A stretch of 64,000 bases of DNA from Sphaerolaimus hirsutus (taxonomy: Eukaryota > Nematoda > Chromadorea > Monhysterida > Sphaerolaimidae): the NCBI GenBank assembly GCA_964036195.1, contig OZ038460.1:16495504-16559503 (forward strand). Reading direction: 5' to 3'. The notes under the pieces are model-generated. The model had not been told where the DNA came from, ran no database searches, and saw only the letters and a program-made list of their open reading frames with translations. Positions 11,447 to 22,788 of the stretch are shown one piece after another. Positions within the stretch are counted from its first letter, which is position 1. The number at the start of each line of letters is the position of its first letter. The translations under genes were made by a program, and so were the position numbers.

Positions 11447-11623
11447 CAGCGACATTACACCTTACAATGAAATCTACCATATCCCATCTGAATAAACGAA
11501 CATACATAAAAAATTTCATCATATTTATCAAAGCAATTTGATAAATATGATGAAATTTTTTTATGTTTGTTCTTTTATTCAGATGGGATATGGTAGATTT
11601 CATTGTAAGGTGTAATGTCGCTG
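11447..11623. repeat. Nearly perfect 177-bp palindrome
   Basis: The arms of about 87 bp (CAGCGACATTACACC... and ...GGTGTAATGTCGCTG) meet at AATTTG/CAAATT around 11535 with almost no spacer. Transcription in either direction would give a long, nearly perfect RNA hairpin. Confidence 0.9.
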
Positions 11624-12280
11624 GAGTATGTGAAATTACACGCTACCGCGCAATCATTTTGCAAACAGATGAAATTTGCAATTCTGAACATGCACCAAGA
11701 TGTTCAGCTGCTGTTAAAAGGCTTAGATGTAGGTGTTGAAAAACGCTGTTTAAAAACTTTAAGATTCCTAGAAAATTTCGGTTCTTTCGGGTATTTACTT
11801 CGGTTCCGGGTATAAGTGCTGGTTCTCGGTTCCGGTTCGGTTCTCAAGCTCGGTTCCGGTTCTCGGTTCTCGGTTCCAAAATATTGCTCGGTTCTCGGTT
11901 CGGTTCGGTTCGGGTCGGTTCGGTTCCCCAACCCTAGTCAACAGCCCCTTATTTTTAAACTTCTGTCAACTCAACCCTAATTTATAAACACCCATCAACT
12001 CAACCCTGAATTGTAAACTCAGCCCCTAAAAACTCAAGTCAACCCCCTATACATGTGCAATTGCATTCTTGGGAAGCAACTTTGCCATCTACTAACCCTG
12101 TTTGTCAAGATTGTGGATCGTGTTTGTAAAGGGCATTTGTACTAATAAATAGTGACTGCATTGTGTGCAAAAACACACACGAATTGGGCACAATGAGGCC
12201 TGCGATTGTGCCTCCTATCTTTTGCATTGAAGCATCCTTAACGTGCAGTTCTCTCGAAATTGTATAGGTGGAGATGTGAA

Positions 12281-12313
12281 ACTGGATAGAAGGTCCAGAG
12301 AGAATCCTGCTAG
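12281..12313 (+). mobile_element. Helitron 3' end of a third, older element
   Basis: CTGGA-TAGAAGG-TCCAG forms a hairpin, followed by AGAGAATCCTG and CTAG-T. The tail is identical to that of the two large Helitrons but the stem sequence differs. It lies just outside the 5' end of Helitron 1, as if Helitron 1 had inserted immediately upstream of an existing Helitron 3' end. Confidence 0.65.
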
Positions 12314-13105
12314 TAGTCAACGTGGAGCCATCTGATAGCATTAAGAGTGGAGAATTCTGCCAAACAATATAATTGTCATAAACTCAATTATGTTCTTATG
12401 TGTATGACCCTTCATCAACAATGAAATTCGGAAATAAAGTAGTGTTTAGAAGCCTTGAGACAATAAATTGGGAGTGATTACAAATTGGGTAGGTTTCATA
12501 CAAGTACTACAATAGCATATTATGAATGTTTATTACAGGCTAGCCGGCCAAATGGTCACCTTGACACCAAATTGCGCCAAAACAAACAAAAACAACCCTC
12601 CATGTTTACCTTTTTGTAATTATGTGAAATTGCGTTCTTGAGAAGTGAAACAGTATTGAACATTTTGGCTGCATAATGAATTTTGAAAATCGGTTTCAAT
12701 GCTTGCGTTAAAACCGGTTTAAAAAACTCTCTGACCATCCCTAATAAGAACTACTTAATGTGAAATCAATACTTTCCGACGTCTCTCCATTGTTTGAGTG
12801 CAACTTTTTGGAACGTTGAAACTTTTACGTGTCTTAATCTCAATCGTTTTTACTTCTATCTAAGTGCAACATACGAAAAAATTCACAGTTGAAAAAATAT
12901 CACGTGGTACATTTCATTACAGGTACAGGTAAACCCTACCATTGGTAAAATATTTTATGTGTTCAGCTGCAAAATTAGACACATACTGTTCATGTCTGGC
13001 TGAGAAATCTAGATAAAACCAGACAAGTTGATCTATCGTCATAAGTGGATGTCACAAATGCGACCATGTGGCTAAAATATAAATACATAAATTTGTGTGT
13101 CATAT
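12314..13105. other. Unassigned DNA with a hAT-like right-end remnant
   Basis: The stretch 12540-12742 resembles the right part of the hAT-like family and ends CTGACCATCCCTAA. The remainder has no recognisable gene or repeat. Confidence 0.45.
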
Positions 13106-13325
13106 GCTGTGTCCCCCCTTCCAAATTAACTGAACATTTGCAAAACTAAGGTCGACAGCCGTTTTCCTAACGTTACCAAAAGCCCAAAACGTTAGAAAAT
13201 AACGTCAAAATGGCTCAAAACGTTAGGATGTATTCACGGGACACGCGCTATGTAACATGGGTGGGCCAGCATATTCACATTACCTAAGTAGCTTACCTAG
13301 TCACAAAAAAATGTTTTTAAGAAAC

Positions 13326-14022
13326 TAGGGATGGAAAAAAGCGCTTTTTTTAACGACCCCGCTTTTTTTTAAAAAAAAGCGCTTTTTAAAAAAAAACGCA
13401 CTTTTTTCGCTTTTTTTCAAAAAATGCCAAGACGGTACCTAAAAAGTTCCCAAATAGGGTTCTGAGTCAATATATACAGGTATATCAGACAAGTGGTAGT
13501 ACTTGTGATGATATATAGCCATAGAATGGCTGTGTAATCATGAGATAGCATTATAAGTCCTAATTTCTGCCACAAAAATCCAATTTTATGTTGACTCGTT
13601 ATGTATATCGCTGTTTGTGTATGTTTCATGACTTCTAGTGAAGTTAGGCATGGAATAGTGCTTAAATAACGTTGTAAGAGAAGGCTAATGCATGACAGTG
13701 ATGTTACACTCTGTAGAAGTATGTAGGAGCACATTGGCTGGATATTATTTACTAGACTGACATATCACAACTTATTATTACATGATACCATGGAGGAATA
13801 GAAGCAATGGCACTAAAAATGCCACAAAACCAATGAAAACAACCACCAATGGCAATTTGCATGTGAAATTGCGCGCTCGCGCGCGAAAAAATTACAAATT
13901 ACCTAGTGCACAAACACAAAATTTTTTGCCAGCGCTTTTTTTTTTAAAAAAGCGCTGGGACCCTTGCGCTTTTTTTTAAAAAAAAGCGGCGTTTTTTTAA
14001 AAAAAAGCGCTGGCCATCCCTA
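13326..14022. mobile_element. hAT-like MITE with GCGCTTTTTTAAAA ends, perfect TSD (copy A)
   Basis: The ends are TAGGGATGGAAAAAAGCGC and GCGCTGGCCATCCCTA, and the target duplication is TAAGAAAC (13318-13325 and 14023-14030). The ends are poly-T/poly-A hairpins built on GCGCTTTTTTTTAAAA. The ~500-bp body (GGTATATCAGACAAGTGG, AATTGCGCGCTCGCGCGC) is shared with the hAT-like elements at 23170, 24245, 24798, 35705 and 39447. No transposase. Confidence 0.9.
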
Positions 14023-14208
14023 TAAGAAACCTTTTTAAAAAAGTTTTTAAAAATAAAACGTTTTTTAAAAGCCTCAAAAAAACTCTTCCTAATACTTATA
14101 GGGGCGTAAGGCTTGGGCCGCTGCCAAAAAATCCAGCACACACAAGCTGACTTAGGGAGGGTATTCCTACAATTTCACACAAAGCCCTGCCTGTCTAAAC
14201 AAATGAAT

Positions 14209-14438
14209 CAGCAAACATGTCCAAACAGAGCCAGCTGGTGCTAATTCCAGACAACAGCAAACATGTCCAAACAGAGCCAGCTGGTGCCAATTCCAGACCA
14301 CAGCAAACATGTCCAAACAGAGCCAGCTGGTGCTAATTCCAGACAACAGCAAACATGTCCAAACAGAGCCAGCTGATGCCAATTCCAGACCACAGCAAAC
14401 ATGTCCAAACAGAGCCAGCTGGTGCCAATTCCAGACCA
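14209..14438. repeat. 46-bp tandem array, five units (copy A)
   Basis: The unit contains CAGCAAACATGTCCAAACAG and AGCCAGCTGGTGCTAATTCC, repeated five times with alternating variants. The last unit runs into the arm of the TGTCA foldback. A 98-codon minus-strand frame across it is a by-product of the repeat. Confidence 0.9.
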
Positions 14439-17180
14439 TGTACAGTGTAAAGTAAAATGTCAAATCTCAAATGTCAAATGTCATGTCAATCAATAAAAGA
14501 ATATTTTATTACTGTAATTTGCGTGACAATTGACACTTTATGTTGCATTTGTCATGATAATTGACACTGCATGACATTTGACATCTTACTTTGCAGTTAA
14601 CAGAATCTGGGACTGCCCCCTGAAAGCAGCTTGCTTGCAGGCTCCGCCCACTGTGTGAAGTCAAATGTCAACTGATAAATTTCAACTGAAATGGCAAGTT
14701 TAATGTCAAGTGATAAATGTCATGTCAAATGTCAAGTCAAATGTCAAGTGATAAATTTCAAGTGAAATGTCAAGTAATAAATTTCAAGTGAAATGTCAAG
14801 TCAAATGTCCAGTTAAATGTTAAGCTTAATGTCAAGTGATAAATGACATGTCAAATGTCAAGTTTAATGTCAAGTGATAAATTTCAAATGAAATGTCAAG
14901 TTTAATGTCAAGTGATAAATGTCATGTCAAATGTCAAGTCAAATGTCAAGTTTAATGTCAACTGATAAATGTCATGTCAAATGTCAAGTGACAAATTTCA
15001 AGTCAAGTCAAATAACAAGTCATATGTCAAATCAAATTTCAAGTGGTAAATGTCAAGTCAAATGTCAAGCTAAATGTCAAGTGATCAAATATCAAGTCAA
15101 ATGTCAACTTATAAGTGTCAAGTCAAATGTCAAGTTGTAAATGTCATGTCTAAAGTCAAGTCCAGTCAAATGTTAAGTGATAAATGTCAAGCAATAAATG
15201 TCAGGCCAAAGGTCAAGTGATAAATGTCAAGTGATAGATGTCAAGTGATAAAATATTAAGTGATAAAATATCAAGTCAAATATCAAGTGATAAATGTCAA
15301 GTGATAGATGTCAAGTGATAAAATATTAAGTGATAAAATATCAAGTCAAATATCAAGTGATAAATGTCAAGTGGTAGATTTCAAGTGAAATGTCAAGTGA
15401 AAAATGTCAAGTGATAGATGTCAAGTGATAAATGTCAAGTGATAAATTTCAAGTGAAATGTCAAGTTTTATGTCAAGTGATGAATGTCAAGACAAATGTC
15501 AATTGATAAATGTCAATTGAGTGATAGATGTCAAGTTATAAAACATCAAGTGATAAAATATCAAGTCAAATATCAAGAGATAACTTTCAAGTCAAATGTC
15601 AACTGATAAATTTCAACTGAAATGGCAAGTTTTATGTCAAGTGATAAATGTCATGTCAAATGTCAAGTCAAATGTCAAGTGATAAATTTCAAGTGAAATG
15701 TCAAGTTATAAATTTTAAGTGAAATGTCAAGTCAAATGTCCAGTTAAATGTTAAGCTTAATGTCAAGTGATAAATGAATGTCAAATGTCAAGTTTAATGT
15801 CAAGTGATAAATTTCAAATGAAATGTCAAGTTTAATGTCAAGTGATAAATGTCATGTCAAATGTCAAGTCAAATGTCAAGTTTAATGTCAACTGATAAAT
15901 GTCATGTCAAATGTCAAGTGACAAATTTCAAGTCAAGTCAAATAACAAGTCATATGTCAAATCAAATTTCAAGTGGTAAATGTCAAGTCAAATGTCAAGC
16001 TTAATGTCAAGTGATCAAATATCAAGTCAAATGTCAACTTATAAGTGTCAAGTCAAATGTCACGTTGTAAATGTCACATCTAAAGTCAAGTCCAGTCAAA
16101 TATTACATGATAAATGTCAAGCAATAAATGTCAGGCCAAATGTCAAGTGATAAATGTCAAGTGATAGATGTCAAGTGATAAAATATCAAGTGATAAAATA
16201 TCAAGTCAAATATCAAGTGATAAATGTCAAGTGGTAGATTTCAAGTGAAATGTCAAGTAAAAATGTCAAGTGATAGATGTCAAGTGATAAATGTCAAGTG
16301 GTAGACTTCAAGTGAAATGTCAAGTAAAAATGTCAAGTGATAGATGTCAAGTGATAAATGTCAAGTGATAAATTTCATGGGAAATGTCAAGTTTAATGTC
16401 AAGTGATGAATGTCAAGACAAATGTCAATTGATAAATGTCAATTGATAAATGTCAAGTGATAAATATCAAGTGATAAATGTCAAGTGATAGATGTCAAGT
16501 TATAAAACATCAAGTGATAAAATATCAAGTCAAATATCAAGTGATAACTTTCAAGTCAAATGTCAACTGATAAATTTCAACTGAAATGTCAAGTTTAATG
16601 TCAAGTGATAAATGTCATGTCAAATGTCAAGTCAAATGTCAAGTGATTAATTTCAAGTGAAATGTCAAGTGATAAATTTCAAGTGAAATGTCAAGTCAAA
16701 TGTCCAGTTAAATGTTAAGCTTAATGTCAAGTGATAAATGACATGTCAAATGTCAATTTTAATGTCAAGTGATAAATGACATGTCAAATGTCAATTTTAA
16801 TGTCAAGTGATAAAATTCAAGTGAAATGTCAAGTTTAATGTCAAGTGATTAATGTCATGTCAAACGTCAAGTCAAATGTCAAGTTTAATGTCAACTGATA
16901 AATGTCATGTCAAATGTCAAGTGACAAATTTCAAGTCAAGTCAAATAACAAGTCATATGTCAAGTCAAATTTCAAGTGGTAAATGTCAAGTCAAATGTCA
17001 AGCTAAATGTCAAGTGATCAAATATCAAGTCAAATGTCAACTTATAAGTGTCAAGTCTAATGTCAAGTTGTAAATGTCAAGTCTAAAGTCAAGTCAAATG
17101 TCAAGTGATAAATGTAAGGTGAATATATAGTGATAACTTTCAATTGAAATGTCAAGTCAAATGCCAAGTGATAAATTTCA
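14439..17180. repeat. TGTCA satellite (copy A)
   Basis: A long degenerate array built from words such as ATGTCAAGTGATAAATGTCA and AATGTCAAGTCAAATGTCAA, with larger internal repeats of several hundred bases. The left edge (14439-14640) is itself a foldback with AATTCCAGACC / AGAATCTGGGACTGCC ends, related to the elements at 38641 and 38897. Open frames of MSCQMSSQMSS type are repeat artefacts. Confidence 0.9.
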
Positions 17181-17209
17181 AGAACGGCATCATTTACATG
17201 GAGTGGCGC

Positions 17210-17800
17210 TAGGGTGTCAAAAAAAATTATTTTACAGAAAACGGAAATGGAAAAAAATTTTCAGCACCTGGAAAACGGAACGGAAAACGGAAAAAAATTG
17301 CGCTTGGCGGAAAACGGAAACAGAAATGGCAAAAAAAATTCAGCGGCTGGAAAACAGAAAAAGAGGCTGGAAAAACGGAAACGGAAAATCAAATTTGCAC
17401 AGAAATGGAAAAACTTGCTAAAATTTTGCTGGAGAATGGATAAAATTTGCTTAAATTTTGCTGGAAGTAGAAAAAATTTGCAGTACTTTTGCTGGAAACA
17501 GAAAATTTTTCACATCATTGACAATCTGCATGAATTTCTACCAGTTTGGCTGATCAGAAAACAGAAAGTTGAGCCAGAAAAAGGTAAAATGAGGCGGAAA
17601 AACTGGAAATTGAGGCGGAAAATGGAAAAGACGGAAAAACTGAAAATTTAGCCGGAAAACGGAAAATGAGCTGGAAAAACGGAAACGGAAAAAAATGTTG
17701 CAGGAAAACGGAACAGAAAACAGAAAAAAAATTTCGGAACGGAAAATGGAAAAATTTGCCTGCGGAAAACGGAAACGGAAAACGGAAATTTGATACCCTA
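17210..17800. mobile_element. hAT-like MITE rich in AAACGG motifs (copy A)
   Basis: The ends are TAGGGTGTCAAAAAAAATT and AAATTTGATACCCTA. The flanks are AGTGGCGC (17202-17209) and AGTGGTGC (17801-17808), a 7/8 match. The body consists of GGAAAACGGAAA units, giving well over twenty AAACGG occurrences. The maize Ac transposase is known to bind clustered subterminal AAACGG motifs, so these repeats may be expanded transposase-binding sites; that link is inference. Frames of 85-155 codons through the purine-rich repeat are not genes. Confidence 0.85.
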
Positions 17801-17808
17801 AGTGGTGC

Positions 17809-18367
17809 CATCTACACCAAAACGGCAGTGCCATCTACTCCAAAATGGCACCATTTTTGTGGAGTGGCGCCATCTACTCGCCAGCATATATATTGTTCAG
17901 CAAGACACCTACTGGGTGTCATTCAGGGAAGCATGGGCCACTGGCCACACAAAAGAAGTATATCAGCAAAAAAATGGCTAAAGCCAAACAAAAAGTGGAT
18001 GCTGAACAAGCAAATAGACATGAAGTGTGTCTCTCAAATGGACATGAAGTGCGTCTCTCAAATGGACATTAATATATATTGGATGCACAAAAGAAATGTA
18101 TCATTGCTTAGAAAATGGCATACACTTCACTGATAACAAAGTTTACTGTGGTTACATATCCCACCTGAATAAAGAAACTATTTGTATTACATCAGAAGAG
18201 TTAAATGTATTGACAGTTAAATGCACAAAAGCAATATATCATTACATCTGCATTGTGAGAAATGTCTCACATTGAACCCAGACTTTTATTTATTCAATAG
18301 TTTCCAAGGCAGATTACAGTGTTAGATGTACACATCCATGTAAAAAAAGTTTCACAACCTTCAACTA
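17809..18367. other. Unassigned flank of the Helitron 2 insertion (copy A)
   Basis: Short repeats of a GTGGTGCCATCTACAC-like word border the preceding MITE. No gene was recognised up to the Helitron insertion point. The duplicate is 30023-30581. Confidence 0.5.
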
Positions 18368-18779
18368 TCAAAACATATACAATTGTGAAAGAATTGCGTG
18401 CTAGGTATGCCTAATGTAAAAGATAGGACGCACAATCACAGGCCTCATTGTGCCCAATTCGTGTGTGTTTTTGCACACAATGCAGTCACTATTTATTAGT
18501 ACAAATGCCCTTTACAAACACGATCCACAATCTTGACAAACAGGGTTAGTAGATGGCAAAGTTGCTTCCCAAGAATGCAATTGCACATGTATAGGGGGTT
18601 GACTTGAGTTTTTAGGGGCTGAGTTTACAATTCAGGGTTGAGTTGATGGGTGTTTATAAATTAGGGTTGAGTTGACAGAAGTTTAAAAATAAGGGGCTGT
18701 TGACACAAGTTCACAAATTAGAGGCCGAGTTTATGGGAGTTGAGTTGATGGGTGTTTGCCAAATTAGGGGCTGAGTTTA

Positions 18780-20800
18780 TGGGAGTTAACAATAACATTA
18801 CCATAATCCTTAAGTGAGGCCCCCGGGGCTAAAAAATATAAATTGTGATATAATGCATTTGTGGGTTACTGATTACAATGATTTGAAATATGCACTCCAT
18901 TCTGACAGTACATTACAATAACCCTGAAATTGAACCCAAAATGGGGCCAAAACTTTCAAATTGTGAAATGATGCATTGTGGGTTTCTAATTGCACTGATT
19001 TGATATATAATGCACTCCATTTTGACACTACATTACCATAACCCTGAAAATGAACCACTGGGGCCAAAAACTTTCAATTTGTGAAATGATGCAATTTTGG
19101 GTTTCTGATTGCACTGATTTCAAATTTAGGTTTCTGATTGCACTGATTTGATATATGCACTCCATTGACACTACATTACCATAACCCGTTAATGAACCCA
19201 TGGGGCCAAATACTTTCAATTTGAGAAATGATGCATTTTTGGGTTTCTGATTGCACTCATTTGAAATATGCACTTCATTTTGACACTACATTACCATAAC
19301 CCTGAAAATGAACCACTGGGGCCAAAAACTTTCAATTTGTGAAATGATGCATTTTTGGGTTTCTGATTGCACTGATTTCAAATTTGGGTTTCTGATTGCA
19401 CTGATTTGATACATGCACTCCATTTTGACACTACATTACCATAACCCTCAAAATGGACCCATGGGGTTAAATACTTTCAATTTGAGAAATGATGCATTTT
19501 CGGGTTTCTGATTGCACTCATTTGAAATATGCACTTCATTTTGACACTACATAACCATAACCCTAAAATGAACCCCCTGGGCCAAAAACTTTCAAACCAT
19601 AAAATGATGGATTTGTGGGTTTCTGAGTGTAGCAATTTCAAATATGCCCAGGGCTTAAAAACTAGAAATTGTGAAATGATTCAATGTGGGTTTCTAATTG
19701 CACTGATTTGAAATATGCACTCTGTTTTTACACTACATAACCCTGAAAACTACATAACCATAACCCTGAAAATGAACCTCTGGAGCCAAAAACTTTCAAT
19801 TTGTGAAATCATTCATTTTTGGGTTTCTGATTGCACTGATTTCAAATTTGGGTCTCTGATTGCACCAATTTGATATATGCACTCCATTTTGACACTACAT
19901 TACCATAACCCTAAAAATGAACCCATGGGGCCAAATACTTTCAATTTGAGAAATGATGCATTTTTGGGTTTCTGATAGCACTCATTTGAAATATGCACTT
20001 CATTTTGACACTACATTACCATAACCCTAAAATGAACCCCCTGGGCCAAAAACTTTCAAACCATAAAATGATGGATTTGTGGGTTTCTGAGTGTAGTGAT
20101 TTCAAATATGCCCAGGGCTTAAAAAATTAGAAATTGTGAAATGATTCAATGTGGGTTTCTAATTGCACTGATTTGAAATATGCACTCTGTTTTGACACTA
20201 CATAACCCTGAAAACTACATAACCATAACCCTGAAAATGAAGCTCTGGAGCCAAAAACTTTCAATTTGTGAAATCATTCATTTTTGGGTTTCTGATTGCA
20301 CTGATTTCAAATTTGGGTCTCTGATTGCACCAATTTGATATATGCACTCCATTTTGACACTACATTACCATAACCCTAAAAATGAACCCATGGGGCCAAA
20401 TACTTTCAATTTGAGAAATGATGCATTTTCGGGTTTCTGAAAGCACTCATTTGAAATATGCACTTCATTTTGACACTACATTACCATAACCCTGAAAATG
20501 AACCCCCAGGGCCAAAAATTTTCAAATCATAAAATGATGTGTTTGTGGGTTTCTGATTGTAGCGATTTCAAATATGCACTCCATTTTGACACCACATTAC
20601 TAAAACCCTGATAATGAACCCCTGGGCACAAAAACTTTCAATTTGTGAAATGATGCATTTGTGGGTTTTTTATTGCACTGATTTGAGATGTGCACTCCAT
20701 TTCTACTCTACATTACCATAACTTTTTAAGTCTACCCCCTGGGGCTAAAAAATTGAAAATTGTGAATTGATGCATTTGTGGATTGATGATAGTGATTTTT
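18780..20800. repeat. ~115-bp satellite in Helitron 2
   Basis: Reverse-complement counterpart of the array at 7690-10370, with the same monomers (TTTGACACTACATTACCATA, TGAACCCATGGGGCCAAA) and fewer higher-order units. Confidence 0.85.
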
Positions 20801-20874
20801 TGAAATATTCATACCATTTTCCAAATTAGGGGCTGAGTTTACAGGAGTTTCCAAACTAGGGGCTGTGTTTACAG

Positions 20875-22310
20875 GATTTAGAGGGGGTCCCCATGGGGTG
20901 CCATTTTTGGGGGGTCTCCAGGGGGTGCCATTTTCTGGAGGTACATATGGGGGTGCCATTTCAAGGGGGTCCACATGGGATGCCATTTTTTGGGTGGTCC
21001 CCAGGGGTGCCATTTTTTGGTGGTCCTCAGGGGGGTGCTATATTTGTTTTTGCAGGCGGGGTCCATATGGGGTGCCATTTTGAGGGGGGGGTCCCCAGGG
21101 GGGTGCCATTTTTGGAGAGTCCCCAGGGGGAGCCAACTTTGGGTGGGTCCCCAGGGGGTGCCATTTTTGTGGGGGTTCCTAGGGGGTGCCATGTTTGGGG
21201 GGTCCCCAGGGGGTGCTATTTTTGGGGGGTCCCAAGGGGGTGCCATTTTTAGGGGGTCCCTAAGGGGTGCCATTTTCTGGTGGTCCTCAGGGGGTGCCAT
21301 ATTTGTGGGGCCCTAGGGGGTCCCATTTTTGGGCGGTTCCCAGGGGGTGCCACTTTTGGGGGGTTCCCCAGGGGGTGCCATTTGGAGGGGGGTCCCCATT
21401 GGGGTGTCAGTTTTTGCAAGCCTCTGAGAAGTGGGTACCTAAAGCAGGATTCTCTCCAACCTTCAGTTGGGTTTTGTAGAGTCACCAGGGGGAGCCAACT
21501 TTGGGTGGGTCCCCAGGGGGTGCCATTTTTGTGGGGGTTCCTAGGGGGTGCCATGTTTGGGGGGTCCCCAGGGGTGCTATTTTTGGGGGGTCCCTAAGGG
21601 GTGCCATTTTTGGGGGGTCCCTAAGGGGTGCCATTTTTTGCTGGTCCTCAGGGGGTGCCATATTTGTGGGGCCCTAGGGGGTCCAATTTTTGGGCGGTTC
21701 CCAGGGGGTGCCACTTTTGGGAGGTTCCCCAGGGGGTGCCATTTGGAGGGGGGTCCCCATTGGGGTGTCAGTTTTTGCAAGCCTCTGAGTAGTGGGTACC
21801 TATAGCAGGATTCTCTCCAACCTTCAGTTGGGTTTTGTGGTTCTCTACAATTTATACCACAAGGATTTACAAACACAAAAAGAACAGCAAAGCACAAATG
21901 TAACCAATTGAAGATTACAACAAAGTTTGACACCTTGCAAAAACCACACTATCATATCACAAAACCTATACCACACAGAATGCACAGGGTCCCCAGGGGG
22001 GTGCCATTTTTGGAGAGTCCCCAGGGGGAGCCAACTTTGGGTGGGTCCCCAGGGGGTGCCATTTTTGTGGGGGTTCCTAGGGGGTGCCATGTTTGGGGGG
22101 TCCCCAGGGGGTGCTATTTTTATGGGGTCCCAAGGGGGTGCCATTTTTGGGGAGGCCCTAAGGGGTGCCATTTTCTGGTGGTCCTCAGGGGGTGCCATAT
22201 TTGTGGGGCCCTAGGGGGTCCCATTTTTGGGTGGTTCCCAGGGGGTGCCACTTTTGGGAGGTTCCCCAGGGGGTGCCATTTGGAGGGGGGTCCCCATTGG
22301 GGTGTCAGTT
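20875..22310. repeat. 27-bp minisatellite blocks in Helitron 2, in three modules
   Basis: Units GGGGTGCCATTTTTGGGGGG-TCCCCAG recur with a 27-bp period. The array is split by Helitron 3'-end modules (CTATAGCAGGATTCTCTCC... at about 21436, 21802 and 22344), so the minisatellite plus end module has been duplicated within this copy. Open frames on both strands are repeat artefacts. Confidence 0.85.
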
Positions 22311-22788
22311 TTTGCAAGCCTCTGAGTAGTGGGTACCTATAGCAGGATTCTCTCCAACCTTCAGTTGGGTTTTGTGGTTCTCTACAATTTATACCACAAG
22401 GATTTACAAACACAAAAAGAACAGCAAAGCACAAATGTAACCAATTGAAGATTACAACAAAGTTTGACACCTTGCAAAAACCACACTATCATATCACAAA
22501 ACCTATACCACACAGATTGCACACTGCACACCATCATACCAAATCGCAAACTGTCTACATTTTACTACCGAGTTTCATGCCCAACCATTTTACAGAAGTT
22601 TACAAAAATCCATTCCAAAACATTGCATCTTTGGTATTGGTCTTGTTATTGTTGGTAGATTACATACCGCATTTCAAAACACATGCCTAGCATGTGGGCA
22701 AACTTAACTAAAGTATCATATTTTCTCCAATGGTATTAATTGTAGAGAACCACAAAACCCGACCGAAGGTCGGAGAGAATCCTGCTAG

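Larger units (their letters stand above)
10463..11936. mobile_element. hAT-like element with GGTTCTCGGTTCC ends and verified empty site
   Basis: The ends are TAGGGTTGGGAATTTC and CGGTTCCCCAACCCTA, with identical 8-bp duplications GTCAACAG (10455-10462 and 11937-11944). The homologous position in the second Helitron (18697-18704, reverse complement) has a single copy of this 8-mer and no element, so insertion followed divergence of the two Helitrons. The subterminal regions are (GGTTCTCGGTTCC)n tracts. Three further insertions are nested within it (10697-10947, 11141-11441 and the palindrome 11447-11623). No transposase. Confidence 0.9.
6155..12274 (-). mobile_element. Non-autonomous Helitron 1 (minus strand, 6.1 kb)
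   Basis: Read on the minus strand, the 3' end is a perfect hairpin (CCGACC-GAA-GGTCGG), then AGAGAATCCTG, then CTAG followed by T, which is the standard Helitron terminus. The 5' end is placed at TCTCCACCTATACAAT (12274 downward), preceded by A, from its similarity to the proven 5' end of the second Helitron at 18368. Both ends give the A^T insertion site typical of Helitrons. The element carries a 27-bp minisatellite, a ~115-bp satellite and a later hAT-like insertion (10463-11936). No Rep/helicase protein is present, so mobility would depend on an autonomous partner. Confidence 0.8.
18368..22788 (+). mobile_element. Non-autonomous Helitron 2 (plus strand, 4.4 kb) with exact empty site
   Basis: It begins TCAAAACATATACAATTG and ends with hairpin CCGACC-GAA-GGTCGG, AGAGAATCCTG, CTAG. 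It is inserted between A and T of CTTCAACTA^TCTGAGAC with no target duplication. The same site is uninterrupted in the second copy of the duplicated block (30581/30582), which fixes both boundaries to the base. It is a shorter relative of Helitron 1 in the opposite orientation, with the same satellite and minisatellite order but without the hAT-like insertion. No replication initiator or helicase is encoded. Confidence 0.93.

Noticed and set aside
14919..17073. Open frames with MSCQMSSQMSS-type protein
   Set aside because: They are translations of the TGTCA satellite, recur with every copy of the array and have no non-repetitive part.
17149..18133. Lys/Asn-rich frame of up to 155 codons and antisense Phe/Pro-rich frames
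   Set aside because: They read the GGAAAACGGAAA repeat of a MITE with identifiable ends and target duplication.
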